Assembly: GCA_963780895.1 (NCBI GenBank)
Contig: CAWAEG010000002.1
Coordinates: forward strand, 310,001-374,000
DNA: 64,000 bases
Reading direction: 5' to 3'
Source of the DNA: DASQFI01 sp963780895
GTDB taxonomy: Bacteria > Acidobacteriota > Vicinamibacteria > Vicinamibacterales > SCN-69-37
Shown piece by piece: positions 42,567 to 52,635 of this stretch. The translations under genes were made by a program, and so were the position numbers. The notes under the pieces were generated by a model. It ran no database searches. It was given only the letters and a program-made list of their open reading frames with translations, and was not told the origin of the DNA. Each line of letters starts with the position of its first letter. The stretch's first letter is position 1.

Positions 42567-43874
42567 ATGGATCCCCTCCTCACCCGTTACATCGGCGAGC
42601 CCAACGGCGCGACGCTCGACTTCTACGTCCAGCACGGCGGCTACGAGGCGTTGAAGAAAGCGCTCGCCATGACGCCCGACGCGATCGTCGAAGCCGTCAA
42701 GGCTTCCGGGCTTCGAGGGCGCGGCGGCGCCGGGTTCCCGACCGGCATGAAGTGGCAGTTCGTGGACAAGAAGTCGCCCAAGCCGAAGTACCTCTGCTGC
42801 AACGCGGACGAGAGCGAGCCCGGCACGTTCAAGGATCACGTGCTGATGGAGCGCAACCCGCACCTGCTCCTCGAAGGGTGCCTCATCGGCTGCCATGCGA
42901 TTGGCGCGAAGGTCGCCTACATCTATATCCGCGGCGAGTTCTACCACGTGCAGGAAGTGCTCGAGGTGGAGATCGAGAAGGCGCGGGCGGCGGGGTACCT
43001 CGGGCGCAACATCCTTGGGACGGGATTCGATTGCGAGATCTACGTCCATCGCGGCGCCGGGGCGTACGAGGCGGGCGAAGAAACGGCGCTCATCGAATCG
43101 CTCGAAGGCAAACGCGCGCAGCCGCGGCTGAAACCGCCGTTCCCGGCGACGCACGGGCTTTATGGCTGTCCGAGCGCCGTGAACAACGTCGAGACGCTCT
43201 GCAACGTGCCGTTCATCATCGAGCACGGCGCCGAGTGGTTCGCCGCGATCGGTCCGGAGAAGAACGGCGGGCCGAAGCTCTTTTGCATCAGCGGCCACGT
43301 CAAGCGGCCCGGCACGTTCGAGGCCTCCATGGACGTCTCGCTGCGGGACCTGATTTACGATCCGAAGTTCGCCGGCGGCATGCGCGACGGCCGCGCGTTG
43401 AAGGCGGTCATCCCCGGCGGGTCGTCCGTGCCGCTGCTGCTGCCCGATCAGCTCGACGTTCCTGCCAGCTTCGACGGCATTGCCAAGGCCGGCTCATTGC
43501 TCGGCTCGGCCGGTGTGATCGTCATGGACGACACGACGTGCATGGTCTGGGCCGCTCAGAACCTGCTGCACTTCTACAAACACGAGTCGTGCGGCAAGTG
43601 CACGCCGTGCCGCGAGGGGTGCGACTGGCTCTTCCGGATTCTCACGAAGATCGAGAACGGCGAAGGGCAGAAGCGCGATATCGATCTGCTGCTGTCGGTG
43701 AGCAACAACATCCTCGGCAAGACGCTGTGCGCATTCGGTGACGCGGCGGCGACGCCGGTGCTGTCCACGATCAAGCTGTTCCAGGCCGAATACGAAGCGC
43801 ATGTGCGCGAGGGCCGGTGCACCGTTCCCGCGCCCTGGAGAGCGGCGACCCGGGCCGCCGTGGGCCACCACTGA
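42567..43874 (+). CDS. nuoF: NADH-quinone oxidoreductase subunit F
   Basis: 51-kDa-type subunit (435 aa) binding NADH, FMN and [4Fe-4S] N3. Visible: SGLRGRGGAGFPTGMKWQFV (FMN/NADH Gly-rich loop), YLCCNADESEPGTFKDHVLME, YIRGEFYHVQEVL, GAGAYEAGEETALIESLEGKR, the cluster ligands HESCGKCTPCREGCDWLFRI and TLCAFGDAAATPV. All key residues are present, so an NADH-oxidising module is intended. The stop overlaps the nuoH ATG (TGATG); normally nuoG lies here. Confidence 0.97.
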   Translation: MDPLLTRYIGEPNGATLDFYVQHGGYEALKKALAMTPDAIVEAVKASGLRGRGGAGFPTGMKWQFVDKKSPKPKYLCCNADESEPGTFKDHVLMERNPHLLLEGCLIGCHAIGAKVAYIYIRGEFYHVQEVLEVEIEKARAAGYLGRNILGTGFDCEIYVHRGAGAYEAGEETALIESLEGKRAQPRLKPPFPATHGLYGCPSAVNNVETLCNVPFIIEHGAEWFAAIGPEKNGGPKLFCISGHVKRPGTFEASMDVSLRDLIYDPKFAGGMRDGRALKAVIPGGSSVPLLLPDQLDVPASFDGIAKAGSLLGSAGVIVMDDTTCMVWAAQNLLHFYKHESCGKCTPCREGCDWLFRILTKIENGEGQKRDIDLLLSVSNNILGKTLCAFGDAAATPVLSTIKLFQAEYEAHVREGRCTVPAPWRAATRAAVGHH

Positions 43875-44908
43875 TGGCGATCACTCCCGAATTCATCGCC
43901 CAGCTCATCGTCATCGGGTTCACGTTTTTCATGCTGCTGAATTCGGCGGCCGTGCTCGTGTACATGGAGCGCAAGGTCGCGGCGTTCGTCCAGCAGCGAT
44001 ACGGGCCGTACCTCGTTGGGCCGAAGGGCCTGCTTCAGCCGCTCGCCGACATCGTCAAGCTCATGTTCAAGGAGGAGCTCCGGCCCAAGGCGGCCGACAG
44101 CATCCTCTTTTATGCCGCTCCGATTCTGTCGGCGACGGCGGCGTTCGCGGCGTTCGCGGTGGTTCCGTGGGGCGCTGACACCACGTTTTTCGGCCTGCTC
44201 GATCGCCCGGTCCGGCTCGCGGCCGCCGACGTCAACGTCGGCCTGCTCGTGATCTTCGCGATCACCTCGATGGGCGTGTACGGCATCGTGCTCGCCGGCT
44301 GGAGCTCGAACAGCAAGTACTCGCTGCTCGGCGGCCTCCGATCGTCGGCGCAGATGATCAGCTACGAGATCTGGTACGGGCTTTCGTTCGCGGCCGTCAT
44401 CATGCTCGCGGGCTCGCTGTCGCTCCGCGACATCGTCGATCAGCAGGCGGGCTACTGGTTCGGCGTGATCCCGAAGTGGTACCTGTTCCTGCAGCCCTTC
44501 GGGTTCCTGTTTTTCCTCATCGCGGGCATCGCCGAAACGAACCGCGCGCCGTTCGATTTTCCCGAGGCGGAGCAGGAGCTGGTCGCCGGGTATCACACCG
44601 AATACAGCTCGATGAGCTTCGCGCTGTTTTTCCTGGCCGAATACGTGAACATGGTCACGGTGTCGGCCGTCGCGACGGACCTCTTTCTGGGCGGCTGGCA
44701 CGGGCCCTTCCCGCTGCCCGCCGGCTTCGAGTGGATCTGGTTCCTCGTGAAAGTGTTTGCGCTGCTGTTCTTCTATATCTGGATGCGGTGGACGCTGCCG
44801 CGGTACCGCTACGACCAGCTGATGGAGTTCGGCTGGAAGTACCTCTTGCCGGCGGCCGTCGTGAACCTGCTCGTCACCGCGTTTGTCGTGATCTATTTCG
44901 GCTGGTAG
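43874..44908 (+). CDS. nuoH: NADH-quinone oxidoreductase subunit H
   Basis: Membrane-arm subunit (344 aa, eight helices) that with NuoB and NuoD forms the quinone cavity. Motifs: VYMERKVAAFVQQRYGPYLVGPKGLLQPLADIVKLMFKEEL, SSAQMISYEIWYGLSFA, IAETNRAPFDFPEAEQELVAGYHTEYSSMSFALFFLAEY, and the C-terminal FIWMRWTLPRYRYDQLMEFGWKYLLP. These are diagnostic. The start ATG at 43874 overlaps the nuoF stop. After the stop there is a 241-bp repeat-filled gap where nuoI would be expected. Confidence 0.97.
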   Translation: MAITPEFIAQLIVIGFTFFMLLNSAAVLVYMERKVAAFVQQRYGPYLVGPKGLLQPLADIVKLMFKEELRPKAADSILFYAAPILSATAAFAAFAVVPWGADTTFFGLLDRPVRLAAADVNVGLLVIFAITSMGVYGIVLAGWSSNSKYSLLGGLRSSAQMISYEIWYGLSFAAVIMLAGSLSLRDIVDQQAGYWFGVIPKWYLFLQPFGFLFFLIAGIAETNRAPFDFPEAEQELVAGYHTEYSSMSFALFFLAEYVNMVTVSAVATDLFLGGWHGPFPLPAGFEWIWFLVKVFALLFFYIWMRWTLPRYRYDQLMEFGWKYLLPAAVVNLLVTAFVVIYFGW

Positions 44909-44993
44909 GTGCAAGCGTGAGGGCAGAGCGAGCGAGCTGTGCGAGCGATTCGCCTTCGCGGCTGCGCCGCTACGGCGGAACTGCGGCCACGTT

Positions 44994-45110
44994 AACGGAG
45001 CGCAACTGGCCTGAGCGCTTTTCAGTGGAGGCGAGTTGTGCGAGTGAGCCACGCGAACGGAGCGCAACTGGCCTGAGTGCTTTTCAGTGGAGGCGAGTGG
45101 TGCGAGTGAG
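44994..45110 (+). repeat. Tandem 62-bp-period repeat in the nuoH-nuoJ gap
   Basis: Two copies (44994-45048 and 45056-45110) of a 55-bp unit containing GAGCGCAACTGGCCTGAG and CAGTGGAGGCGAG differ at only a few bases. Short, rearranged pieces of similar G/C-rich GAGCGAGC-type sequence precede it. The unit has no open frame of note; it looks like non-coding repeat rather than a relic of nuoI. Confidence 0.8.
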
Positions 45111-45121
45111 CGTGCAGGGGG

Positions 45122-45142
45122 TCTGGGGGCGAAGCCCCCAGA
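45122..45142 (+). repeat. Strong hairpin just before nuoJ
   Basis: A perfect 9-bp stem, TCTGGGGGC with GCCCCCAGA, and a 3-base GAA loop, ending 7 bp before the nuoJ ATG at 45150. It overlaps the expected ribosome-binding site region. A run of G before it (GTGCAGGGGG) resembles the sequence at 63603-63612 near prs. Without a T-tract it is unlikely to be a terminator. Confidence 0.7.
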
Positions 45143-45149
45143 GTAAATA

Positions 45150-45665
45150 ATGGAAACGCTGATGTTCTGGGTGTTGGCGGCGGTGACGGTGACCGCCTCC
45201 GTGCTGGTCGTGGGCCAGCGCAACCCCATGTACAGCGTGCTCCTGCTCATCGTGTCGTTTTGCGGGCTGTCAGGCCTGTATGTCTTGCTCGACGCGCCAT
45301 TCGTGGCCGCCATCCAGATCATCATCTACGCGGGCGCCATCATGGTGCTCTTCCTGTTCGTCGTCATGCTGCTGAACGTGCCGACCGAAGACGTGCCTGC
45401 CGGGTATCACGCGCGGCTGTTCGGCGGGGCGGGACCGCGACGGTTCGGCGCGGTGCTGTCGGCCGTCCTGGTGATCGAGCTCGCGATTGCGCTCGTCAAG
45501 CTCACGCCGGCGCAGATGCCCTCGGGCGACGTGGCCCGGCAGCCAACGGTCTACGACATCGGCCTCAAGCTCTTCCGCGAGTACTCGTTCGCGTTCGAGG
45601 CCACCTCGGTGTTGATTCTCGTCGCGATGGTGGGATCCATCATTCTGGCGCGGAGGGAGAAATGA
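45150..45665 (+). CDS. nuoJ: NADH-quinone oxidoreductase subunit J
   Basis: Membrane-arm subunit (171 aa) with five helices. The conserved block is SVLLLIVSFCGLSGLYVLLDAPFVAAIQIIIYAGAIMVLFLFVVMLLNVP. C-terminal SFAFEATSVLILVAMVGSIILARREK is typical. The stop codon lies within the first of two palindromes preceding nuoK. Confidence 0.95.
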   Translation: METLMFWVLAAVTVTASVLVVGQRNPMYSVLLLIVSFCGLSGLYVLLDAPFVAAIQIIIYAGAIMVLFLFVVMLLNVPTEDVPAGYHARLFGGAGPRRFGAVLSAVLVIELAIALVKLTPAQMPSGDVARQPTVYDIGLKLFREYSFAFEATSVLILVAMVGSIILARREK

Positions 45666-45713
45666 CCTCCGAGGTCATTTTACGGTTTGTGAAAAATGAC
45701 CTCGGAGGTCTTT
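45660..45713 (+). repeat. Pair of palindromes in the nuoJ-nuoK gap
   Basis: AAATGACCTC-C-GAGGTCATTT (45660-45680) and AAATGACCTC-G-GAGGTCTTT (45694-45713) flank a 13-bp spacer. Each is a near-perfect inverted repeat, and the two copies are nearly identical to each other. The nuoJ TGA lies inside the first, and the second ends 4 bp before the nuoK ATG at 45718. A dimeric DNA- or RNA-binding protein could use such paired sites. Confidence 0.8.
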
Positions 45714-45717
45714 ATTC

Positions 45718-46029
45718 ATGCTGCCTGAACCGACGCTGAACTCGTATCTCGCGCTGTCGGCGGTGCTGTTTGCCATCGGTACCGCGGGGGTGTTTCTGCG
45801 GCGCAACCTGATCACGATTCTCCTCTCGGTCGAGATCATGCTCAACGCGGTCAATCTCACGTTCGTCGCCGCGGACCGGTATCTCCAGAGTGTGGATGGT
45901 CAAATCATCGTGTTTTTCGTCATGACGGTGGCTGCGGCGGAAGCGGCCGTGGGTCTCGCCATCATCATCGCGCTCTTCCGGCACAAGGAATCGCTCAGCC
46001 CGGACGCGTTCACGACGCTCAAGTGGTGA
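45718..46029 (+). CDS. nuoK: NADH-quinone oxidoreductase subunit K
   Basis: Three-helix membrane subunit (103 aa) homologous to MrpC. Motifs: YLALSAVLFAIGTAGVFLRRNLITILLSVEIMLNAVNLTFVA (conserved Glu in EIMLNAVNL) and GQIIVFFVMTVAAAEAAVGLAIIIALFRHKESL (second conserved Glu). ATG at 45718 follows the palindromes. The next gene, nuoL, starts 4 bp after the stop. Confidence 0.96.
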   Translation: MLPEPTLNSYLALSAVLFAIGTAGVFLRRNLITILLSVEIMLNAVNLTFVAADRYLQSVDGQIIVFFVMTVAAAEAAVGLAIIIALFRHKESLSPDAFTTLKW

Positions 46030-46033
46030 CGAC

Positions 46034-47965
<1,932 letters not shown>

Positions 47966-47996
47966 GAGAAGGCCTTCGGCCTGAAAGGACGGCGGC

Positions 47997-49649
47997 GTGC
48001 CGCTCCTGACACTCCTGGTTCTGATCCCGCTCGTCGCCGGCGTCGCGGTGCTTGCCATCGGCCGCGGCCGCGAAGGCCTCGCGCGTCACATCGCGCTGCT
48101 GGCCTCGCTCGTGACGTTCGTCGTCAGCCTGATCGTCTGGGCGCAATTCGACGCGACGTCGGCCGCGTACCAGTTCGTCGAACGCTATACGTGGCTGCCG
48201 GATTTCGGAATTTCGTACCACATCGGCGTGGACGGCATCAGCCTGCTGCTGGTCGTGCTCACGACGTTCCTGACGCCGATTTCGCTCCTGTGCGCGTGGG
48301 AGTCGATCGAGACCCGCGTGCGCGAGTTCGCGTTCTTCATGCTGGCGCTCGAAGCCGCGATGATCGGCGTCTTCGTCTCGATCGATCTCTTCCTGTTCTA
48401 TCTGTTCTGGGACGCGATGCTGATCCCGATGTATTTCCTGATCGGAGTGTGGGGGTACGACCGGCGGATCTACGCCGCTGTGAAGTTCATCCTCTACACG
48501 ATGGTCGGCAGCGTCCTGATGCTCATCGCCATCATCTGGATCGCGTATCACCATCAGTCGGTCCAGGGCGTGCCGAGCTTCGACCTGGTCGATCTGGTCG
48601 CGCTCGACATACCCGCGGCGCTGCAGACGTGGCTGTTCCTCGCCTTTGCCGTCGCCTTTGCGATCAAGGTTCCCCTGTTTCCGTTCCACACCTGGCTGCC
48701 CGACGCGCACGTCGAAGCGCCGACCGCCGGATCGGTCATCCTGGCCGGTGTGCTCCTGAAGATGGGCACGTACGGCCTGCTGCGATTCGCGTTCCCGCTG
48801 TTTCCCGAAGCGGCGATGACGTTCGCGCCGTACCTCGCGATCCTGGCCGTGGTCGGCATCGTCTACGGCGCGCTGGTCGCGATGGTGCAGCCGGACATGA
48901 AGAAGCTCGTGGCGTACTCCTCGGTGAGCCACCTGGGCTTCGTTGTCTTGGGCATCTGCGCGCTCAACATCAACGGCGTGCAGGGCGCGATGTACCAGAT
49001 GCTCGCGCACGGAATCTCCACCGGCGGGCTCTTTCTGATCGTCGGCATGCTCTCGGATCGGCGGCACACGCGCCTGATTTCCGAATACGGCGGCCTCAAA
49101 GCGGTCACGCCGCGGCTGGTGACGGCGTTCCTGTTGATCACGCTGGCGTCGATTGCGCTGCCCGGCATGAACGGATTCGTCGGCGAGTTCCTGATTCTGC
49201 TGGGCTCGTTCAGCGGCCGGTTCGACCCGGATCGCGCGCGCATCTACACCGCGGTCGCGGCCTCGGGCGTGATTCTCTCGGCGGTCTACATGCTCTGGAT
49301 GTTCCAGCGCGTGAATTACGGGCCGCTCACGAACGACAAGAACCGCGGCCTGCGCGATCTCAGCGTGCGCGAGTGGTTCGTGATCACGCCGATCTGCGCC
49401 ATGGCGATCGTGATGGGCGTCGTGCCCAATGTCTTCCTGCGGCCGATGGAGCCCGCGGTGCGGAAGACCATCGAGCAGGTGCGGCCGCTGTCGGTGCCGA
49501 GACGGCCGGTGAATACGGAGCTGCTGCGGGAAGATCAGGCCGTAGGCCGAAGGCCGAAGGCCGAAGAAAGCGCGGTGCCTCCCGAATCCACTACCGGGGA
49601 CGCGAATCCGGCCTCGCAACTTCGGCCTGCCGGTGAGGCACGCCGATGA
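47997..49649 (+). CDS. nuoM: NADH-quinone oxidoreductase subunit M
   Basis: Second antiporter-like subunit (550 aa, GTG start). HIGVDGISLLLVVLTTFLTPISLL, FYLFWDAMLIPMYFLIGVWG, KFILYTMVGSVLMLIAI, KVPLFPFHTWLPDAHVEAPTAGSVILAGVLLKMGTYGLLRFAFP and QPDMKKLVAYSSVSHLGFVVLGI are conserved. The C-terminus has an extra approximately 50-residue tail that contains a coding run of GGCCGAA units (49539-49567), a relative in look of the intergenic heptamers. It overlaps nuoN by 4 bp (ATGA). Confidence 0.96.
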   Translation: MPLLTLLVLIPLVAGVAVLAIGRGREGLARHIALLASLVTFVVSLIVWAQFDATSAAYQFVERYTWLPDFGISYHIGVDGISLLLVVLTTFLTPISLLCAWESIETRVREFAFFMLALEAAMIGVFVSIDLFLFYLFWDAMLIPMYFLIGVWGYDRRIYAAVKFILYTMVGSVLMLIAIIWIAYHHQSVQGVPSFDLVDLVALDIPAALQTWLFLAFAVAFAIKVPLFPFHTWLPDAHVEAPTAGSVILAGVLLKMGTYGLLRFAFPLFPEAAMTFAPYLAILAVVGIVYGALVAMVQPDMKKLVAYSSVSHLGFVVLGICALNINGVQGAMYQMLAHGISTGGLFLIVGMLSDRRHTRLISEYGGLKAVTPRLVTAFLLITLASIALPGMNGFVGEFLILLGSFSGRFDPDRARIYTAVAASGVILSAVYMLWMFQRVNYGPLTNDKNRGLRDLSVREWFVITPICAMAIVMGVVPNVFLRPMEPAVRKTIEQVRPLSVPRRPVNTELLREDQAVGRRPKAEESAVPPESTTGDANPASQLRPAGEARR

Positions 49650-51115
49650 TCACCTGGCTCGACCTCCACACCATCACCCCGGTTCTCATCGTGACGCTGA
49701 CGGCATGCGCGGTGTTGCTGGCCGAGGCGCTTCGCCGGCGGGACGAGCGCATGCCGCTGGCCGGTCTGGCGGTCATCGGGCTCATCGGCGCGATTCTCAC
49801 GTCCGCGCTGCAGTGGGACCTCAACCGCGTGGGATTCGGCGTCATCGTCCTCGACAACTTCGCCATCTTCCTCAACGTGACGATTTGCGGGATTGGGCTG
49901 CTCACGGTCCTGCTTTCGGTCGGGCCGTCCGAGCGCGACCATCTGCCGCAGGGCGAGTACTACTCGCTGATGCTGTTCTCGCTCGTGGGCATGATGCTGA
50001 TGGGATCGACCCGCGACCTGCTCGTCATCTTCCTCGCGCTCGAGATCATGTCGCTCGGCGTGTACGTGTTGACCGGCATCAAGCGCACGAGCGAGATCAG
50101 CGCCGAGGCGGCGTTCAAATACTTCCTGCTCGGCGCGTTTTCGAGCGCATTCTTTCTCTACGGCATCGCGCTCGCGTACGCCGTCACGGGCACCATCAAG
50201 CTGGACGAGCTTGGGCTGCGCGTGGCCAGCTCCGCGCTCAATCCGAACATCCTGCTCGTGCTGGCGATGGTTCTCATGCTGGTCGGCTTCGCCTTCAAGG
50301 TGTCGGCGGTGCCGTTTCATATGTGGACGCCGGACGCTTATCAGGGCGCGCCGACCCTCGTGACCGGCTTCATGTCGACGGGCGTCAAAGCGGCCGCTTT
50401 CGCGGCGTTTGTCCGGGTGTTCCTCTCGACGCTGGAGCCGCTGCGATCGCTTCCCGCGGGCGCCGAGCACGGCATCGCATGGGCGCCGGTGCTGTCGGTT
50501 ATCGCCGGGATCACGATGATCCTCGGCACGATCGTCGGGGTGGCCCAGACCAGCGTGAAGCGGATGCTCGCGTATTCGAGCATCGCGCACGCAGGCTATC
50601 TGCTCGTCGGTCTGGTCGCCGCCAATTCTGCGGGCAAGGCCGCGATCCTGTTCTATCTCGTCGCGTACGGCATCACGAACCTCGGCGCGTTCGGCGTCCT
50701 GGCCGCGCTCACGACCAACGACCGTCCCCACGACGATGTACGGGACTTCGCGGGGCTCTGGCACGAGCGCCCGGGCATGGCCGCGCTGCTCACGGTGTTT
50801 CTCCTGTCGCTCGGCGGCTTCCCGCCGACGGTCGGCTTCATCGCGAAGTGGTACATCTTCAGCGCGGCGGTGCAGGAAGGCCTGATCGCGCTCGCGATTA
50901 TCGGCGTCCTGACGAGCGTCATCGCCGTCTTCTTCTACCTGCGGATCGTCGTCCTCATGTACATGAGCGACGAAACAGCGCCCGGCAATCGCCCACGAGT
51001 GCCCGCCGTCGCGCTCGCGGGCATGCTCCTGGCGCTGGTCGGCGTGTTGTACCTGGGCGTTCTGCCAGGGGGACTGCTATCGCTCGCGGCAGACTCAGTG
51101 AAGTCTATTTTCTGA
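49646..51115 (+). CDS. nuoN: NADH-quinone oxidoreductase subunit N
   Basis: Third antiporter-like subunit (489 aa, 14 helices), the last gene of the operon. LDNFAIFLNVTICGIGLLTVLLSVG, GEYYSLMLFSLVGMMLMGSTRDLLVIFLALEIMSLGVYVL, SAEAAFKYFLLGAFSSAFFLYGIAL, FKVSAVPFHMWTPDAYQGAPTLVTGFMSTGVKAAAFAAF, and RMLAYSSIAHAGYLLVGLVAANS match NuoN. It ends 8 bp from the convergent glycosyltransferase. Confidence 0.97.
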   Translation: MITWLDLHTITPVLIVTLTACAVLLAEALRRRDERMPLAGLAVIGLIGAILTSALQWDLNRVGFGVIVLDNFAIFLNVTICGIGLLTVLLSVGPSERDHLPQGEYYSLMLFSLVGMMLMGSTRDLLVIFLALEIMSLGVYVLTGIKRTSEISAEAAFKYFLLGAFSSAFFLYGIALAYAVTGTIKLDELGLRVASSALNPNILLVLAMVLMLVGFAFKVSAVPFHMWTPDAYQGAPTLVTGFMSTGVKAAAFAAFVRVFLSTLEPLRSLPAGAEHGIAWAPVLSVIAGITMILGTIVGVAQTSVKRMLAYSSIAHAGYLLVGLVAANSAGKAAILFYLVAYGITNLGAFGVLAALTTNDRPHDDVRDFAGLWHERPGMAALLTVFLLSLGGFPPTVGFIAKWYIFSAAVQEGLIALAIIGVLTSVIAVFFYLRIVVLMYMSDETAPGNRPRVPAVALAGMLLALVGVLYLGVLPGGLLSLAADSVKSIF

Positions 51116-51123
51116 GCGTTGAC

Positions 51124-52566
51124 CTATTGGAGCCTGAATACCACTATCCGTCCCGCTGTGAAGACGGGCCACGCCTCGGTTTTCAGGAGCTTCCACACCT
51201 CGTCCTTGAGTGGCGCTCCGGGGACGACCGCGAGCTTCGCGCCGGCCTGGCGGATTTGTCTCACCCGGTCTTCGGTTGAGTCTTCAGGGGTGAGCAGCCA
51301 GCCCTTGCGATCCATGCAGAAGAGCAGCGCGGGGTCGTTGTTGCCGACGAAGACAATGCGGTCTCCGGAATCGGCGAACTGGTTGACGGAGTCGCAGAAC
51401 AGAGCCGAATCCGCGCCGTAGTCGTACCACGAGTGAAAGCTCGCCGACCGGACGAAGGACGTCAACGCGGCCAATCCCAGTACGAGCGCGAGCGCCTGGT
51501 GCCGGTACCGATGGAGGCGGTGCGTCGGCCCGACGGTGATGAGCGCATGCAGCGCCGGCGCGATGACGATCGCCGCGATCGGCATGATGGCGAGCTGGTA
51601 ATAATCGTGTTGGAAGTTCCCGCCGACGACGAGCAGCAGGTAGAACACGAACCCGGCGACTCCCAGGATCTCGCACCATCGGCGCGCCCGAAAGGCCATC
51701 CACAGGCCCGCCACCATTCCGATGAACCCGACGGGCCCGAGGATGTCCTTGAAGAGCCGTTCGGCGATCTTCACGGGATACTTCCCGGAAAACATCAGTT
51801 CGGCGTCGAACAGCTTGTCCGCGAGGCCGAACGAGAAGCCGGTCATTTGTCCGAGCGCGTGGGCATGTCGCTGCCATGCCACGGCGACGGCGACGCTGAC
51901 GGCCGTGGCGAGCCACAGTTCCCAGCGGCGCAGCCCGCGGGCGACGTCCTTTTCGAGGAACAGGCCGGCGACCGGCGCGAGCACGATGAGATAGGGCAGT
52001 TTGATCGCGGCGATGAGCGCCAGTCCCAGGACCAGACGTGTGAGCGCTCCCCAGTGGCGTTCAGGGTTTTCGAGGTACCGCTGAGTGGCGACGAGGCAGA
52101 CGAGCGAAAGACAGATCAGCAGCGCCTCGTTCATGAACGCGCGTTCGATGTAGATGAGAAGCGGAAAACCGAACGCGTAGAGGTGCGTCGCGATGAGCCC
52201 GGTCGGCCCGCCGTAGCGGCGCCGGACGAATGTCCAGACCAGCCACGCCGAGACGAGAAAGACGAACGTGTTGATCAGGCGGCCGAGCTCGGGGTGGAAC
52301 CCGCCGAGCTTTCCGGCCGCGGCGACCGCGAAGGCGAGCGGCTCGAGCCCGCTTTCGACGTAGCCGTCGGCACGCGCGCCACGCCAATCGATCTGCGGAT
52401 AGAAGATGTTGAAGCGCTCGCGGAGGAAGTTGCGCGAGATCGCCGCTGTGTCCGCCTGCCGCCACGAATGCGCGTCGAGGAGCGGGCTCTTGAACGTCGC
52501 CGCGCGTGCGCAGAAACCAAAGAGCAGGATGAAGGCGAGGATCAGGCGCTGGTTGGTCGGACTCAC
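51124..52566 (-). CDS. GT39/ArnT-like membrane glycosyltransferase
   Basis: A polytopic protein (480 aa, about 10-12 helices) of the PMT/ArnT clan, which transfers sugars from a polyprenyl-phosphate donor outside the inner membrane. Early in the protein comes SPLLDAHSWRQADTAAISRNFLRERFNIFYPQIDW, with the conserved acidic residue and HSWRQADTA typical of this clan, followed by LEPLAFAVAAAGKLGG. A C-terminal soluble segment (DYGADSALFCDSVNQFADSGDRIVFVGNNDPALLFCMDRKGW) is also seen in relatives. Its donor might come from the DPM1-like GT at 32178. ATG at 52566; it shares a divergent upstream region with the next gene. Confidence 0.82.
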   Translation of the reverse strand: MSPTNQRLILAFILLFGFCARAATFKSPLLDAHSWRQADTAAISRNFLRERFNIFYPQIDWRGARADGYVESGLEPLAFAVAAAGKLGGFHPELGRLINTFVFLVSAWLVWTFVRRRYGGPTGLIATHLYAFGFPLLIYIERAFMNEALLICLSLVCLVATQRYLENPERHWGALTRLVLGLALIAAIKLPYLIVLAPVAGLFLEKDVARGLRRWELWLATAVSVAVAVAWQRHAHALGQMTGFSFGLADKLFDAELMFSGKYPVKIAERLFKDILGPVGFIGMVAGLWMAFRARRWCEILGVAGFVFYLLLVVGGNFQHDYYQLAIMPIAAIVIAPALHALITVGPTHRLHRYRHQALALVLGLAALTSFVRSASFHSWYDYGADSALFCDSVNQFADSGDRIVFVGNNDPALLFCMDRKGWLLTPEDSTEDRVRQIRQAGAKLAVVPGAPLKDEVWKLLKTEAWPVFTAGRIVVFRLQ

Positions 52567-52635
52567 GCGGTGGCGCTACCTTATCGCACTCGGCGTCCGT
52601 TCAGACGTGCGTGGTGGCAAGACGGCCTCCTATAA

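Noticed and set aside
44909..45149. A remnant of nuoI in the nuoH-nuoJ gap
   Set aside because: No frame shows the two CxxCxxCxxxCP ferredoxin motifs; the gap is repeat sequence.
43574..45325. A 583-codon minus-strand open frame opposite nuoH and part of nuoF
   Set aside because: Shadow frame; nuoF and nuoH are certain on the plus strand.
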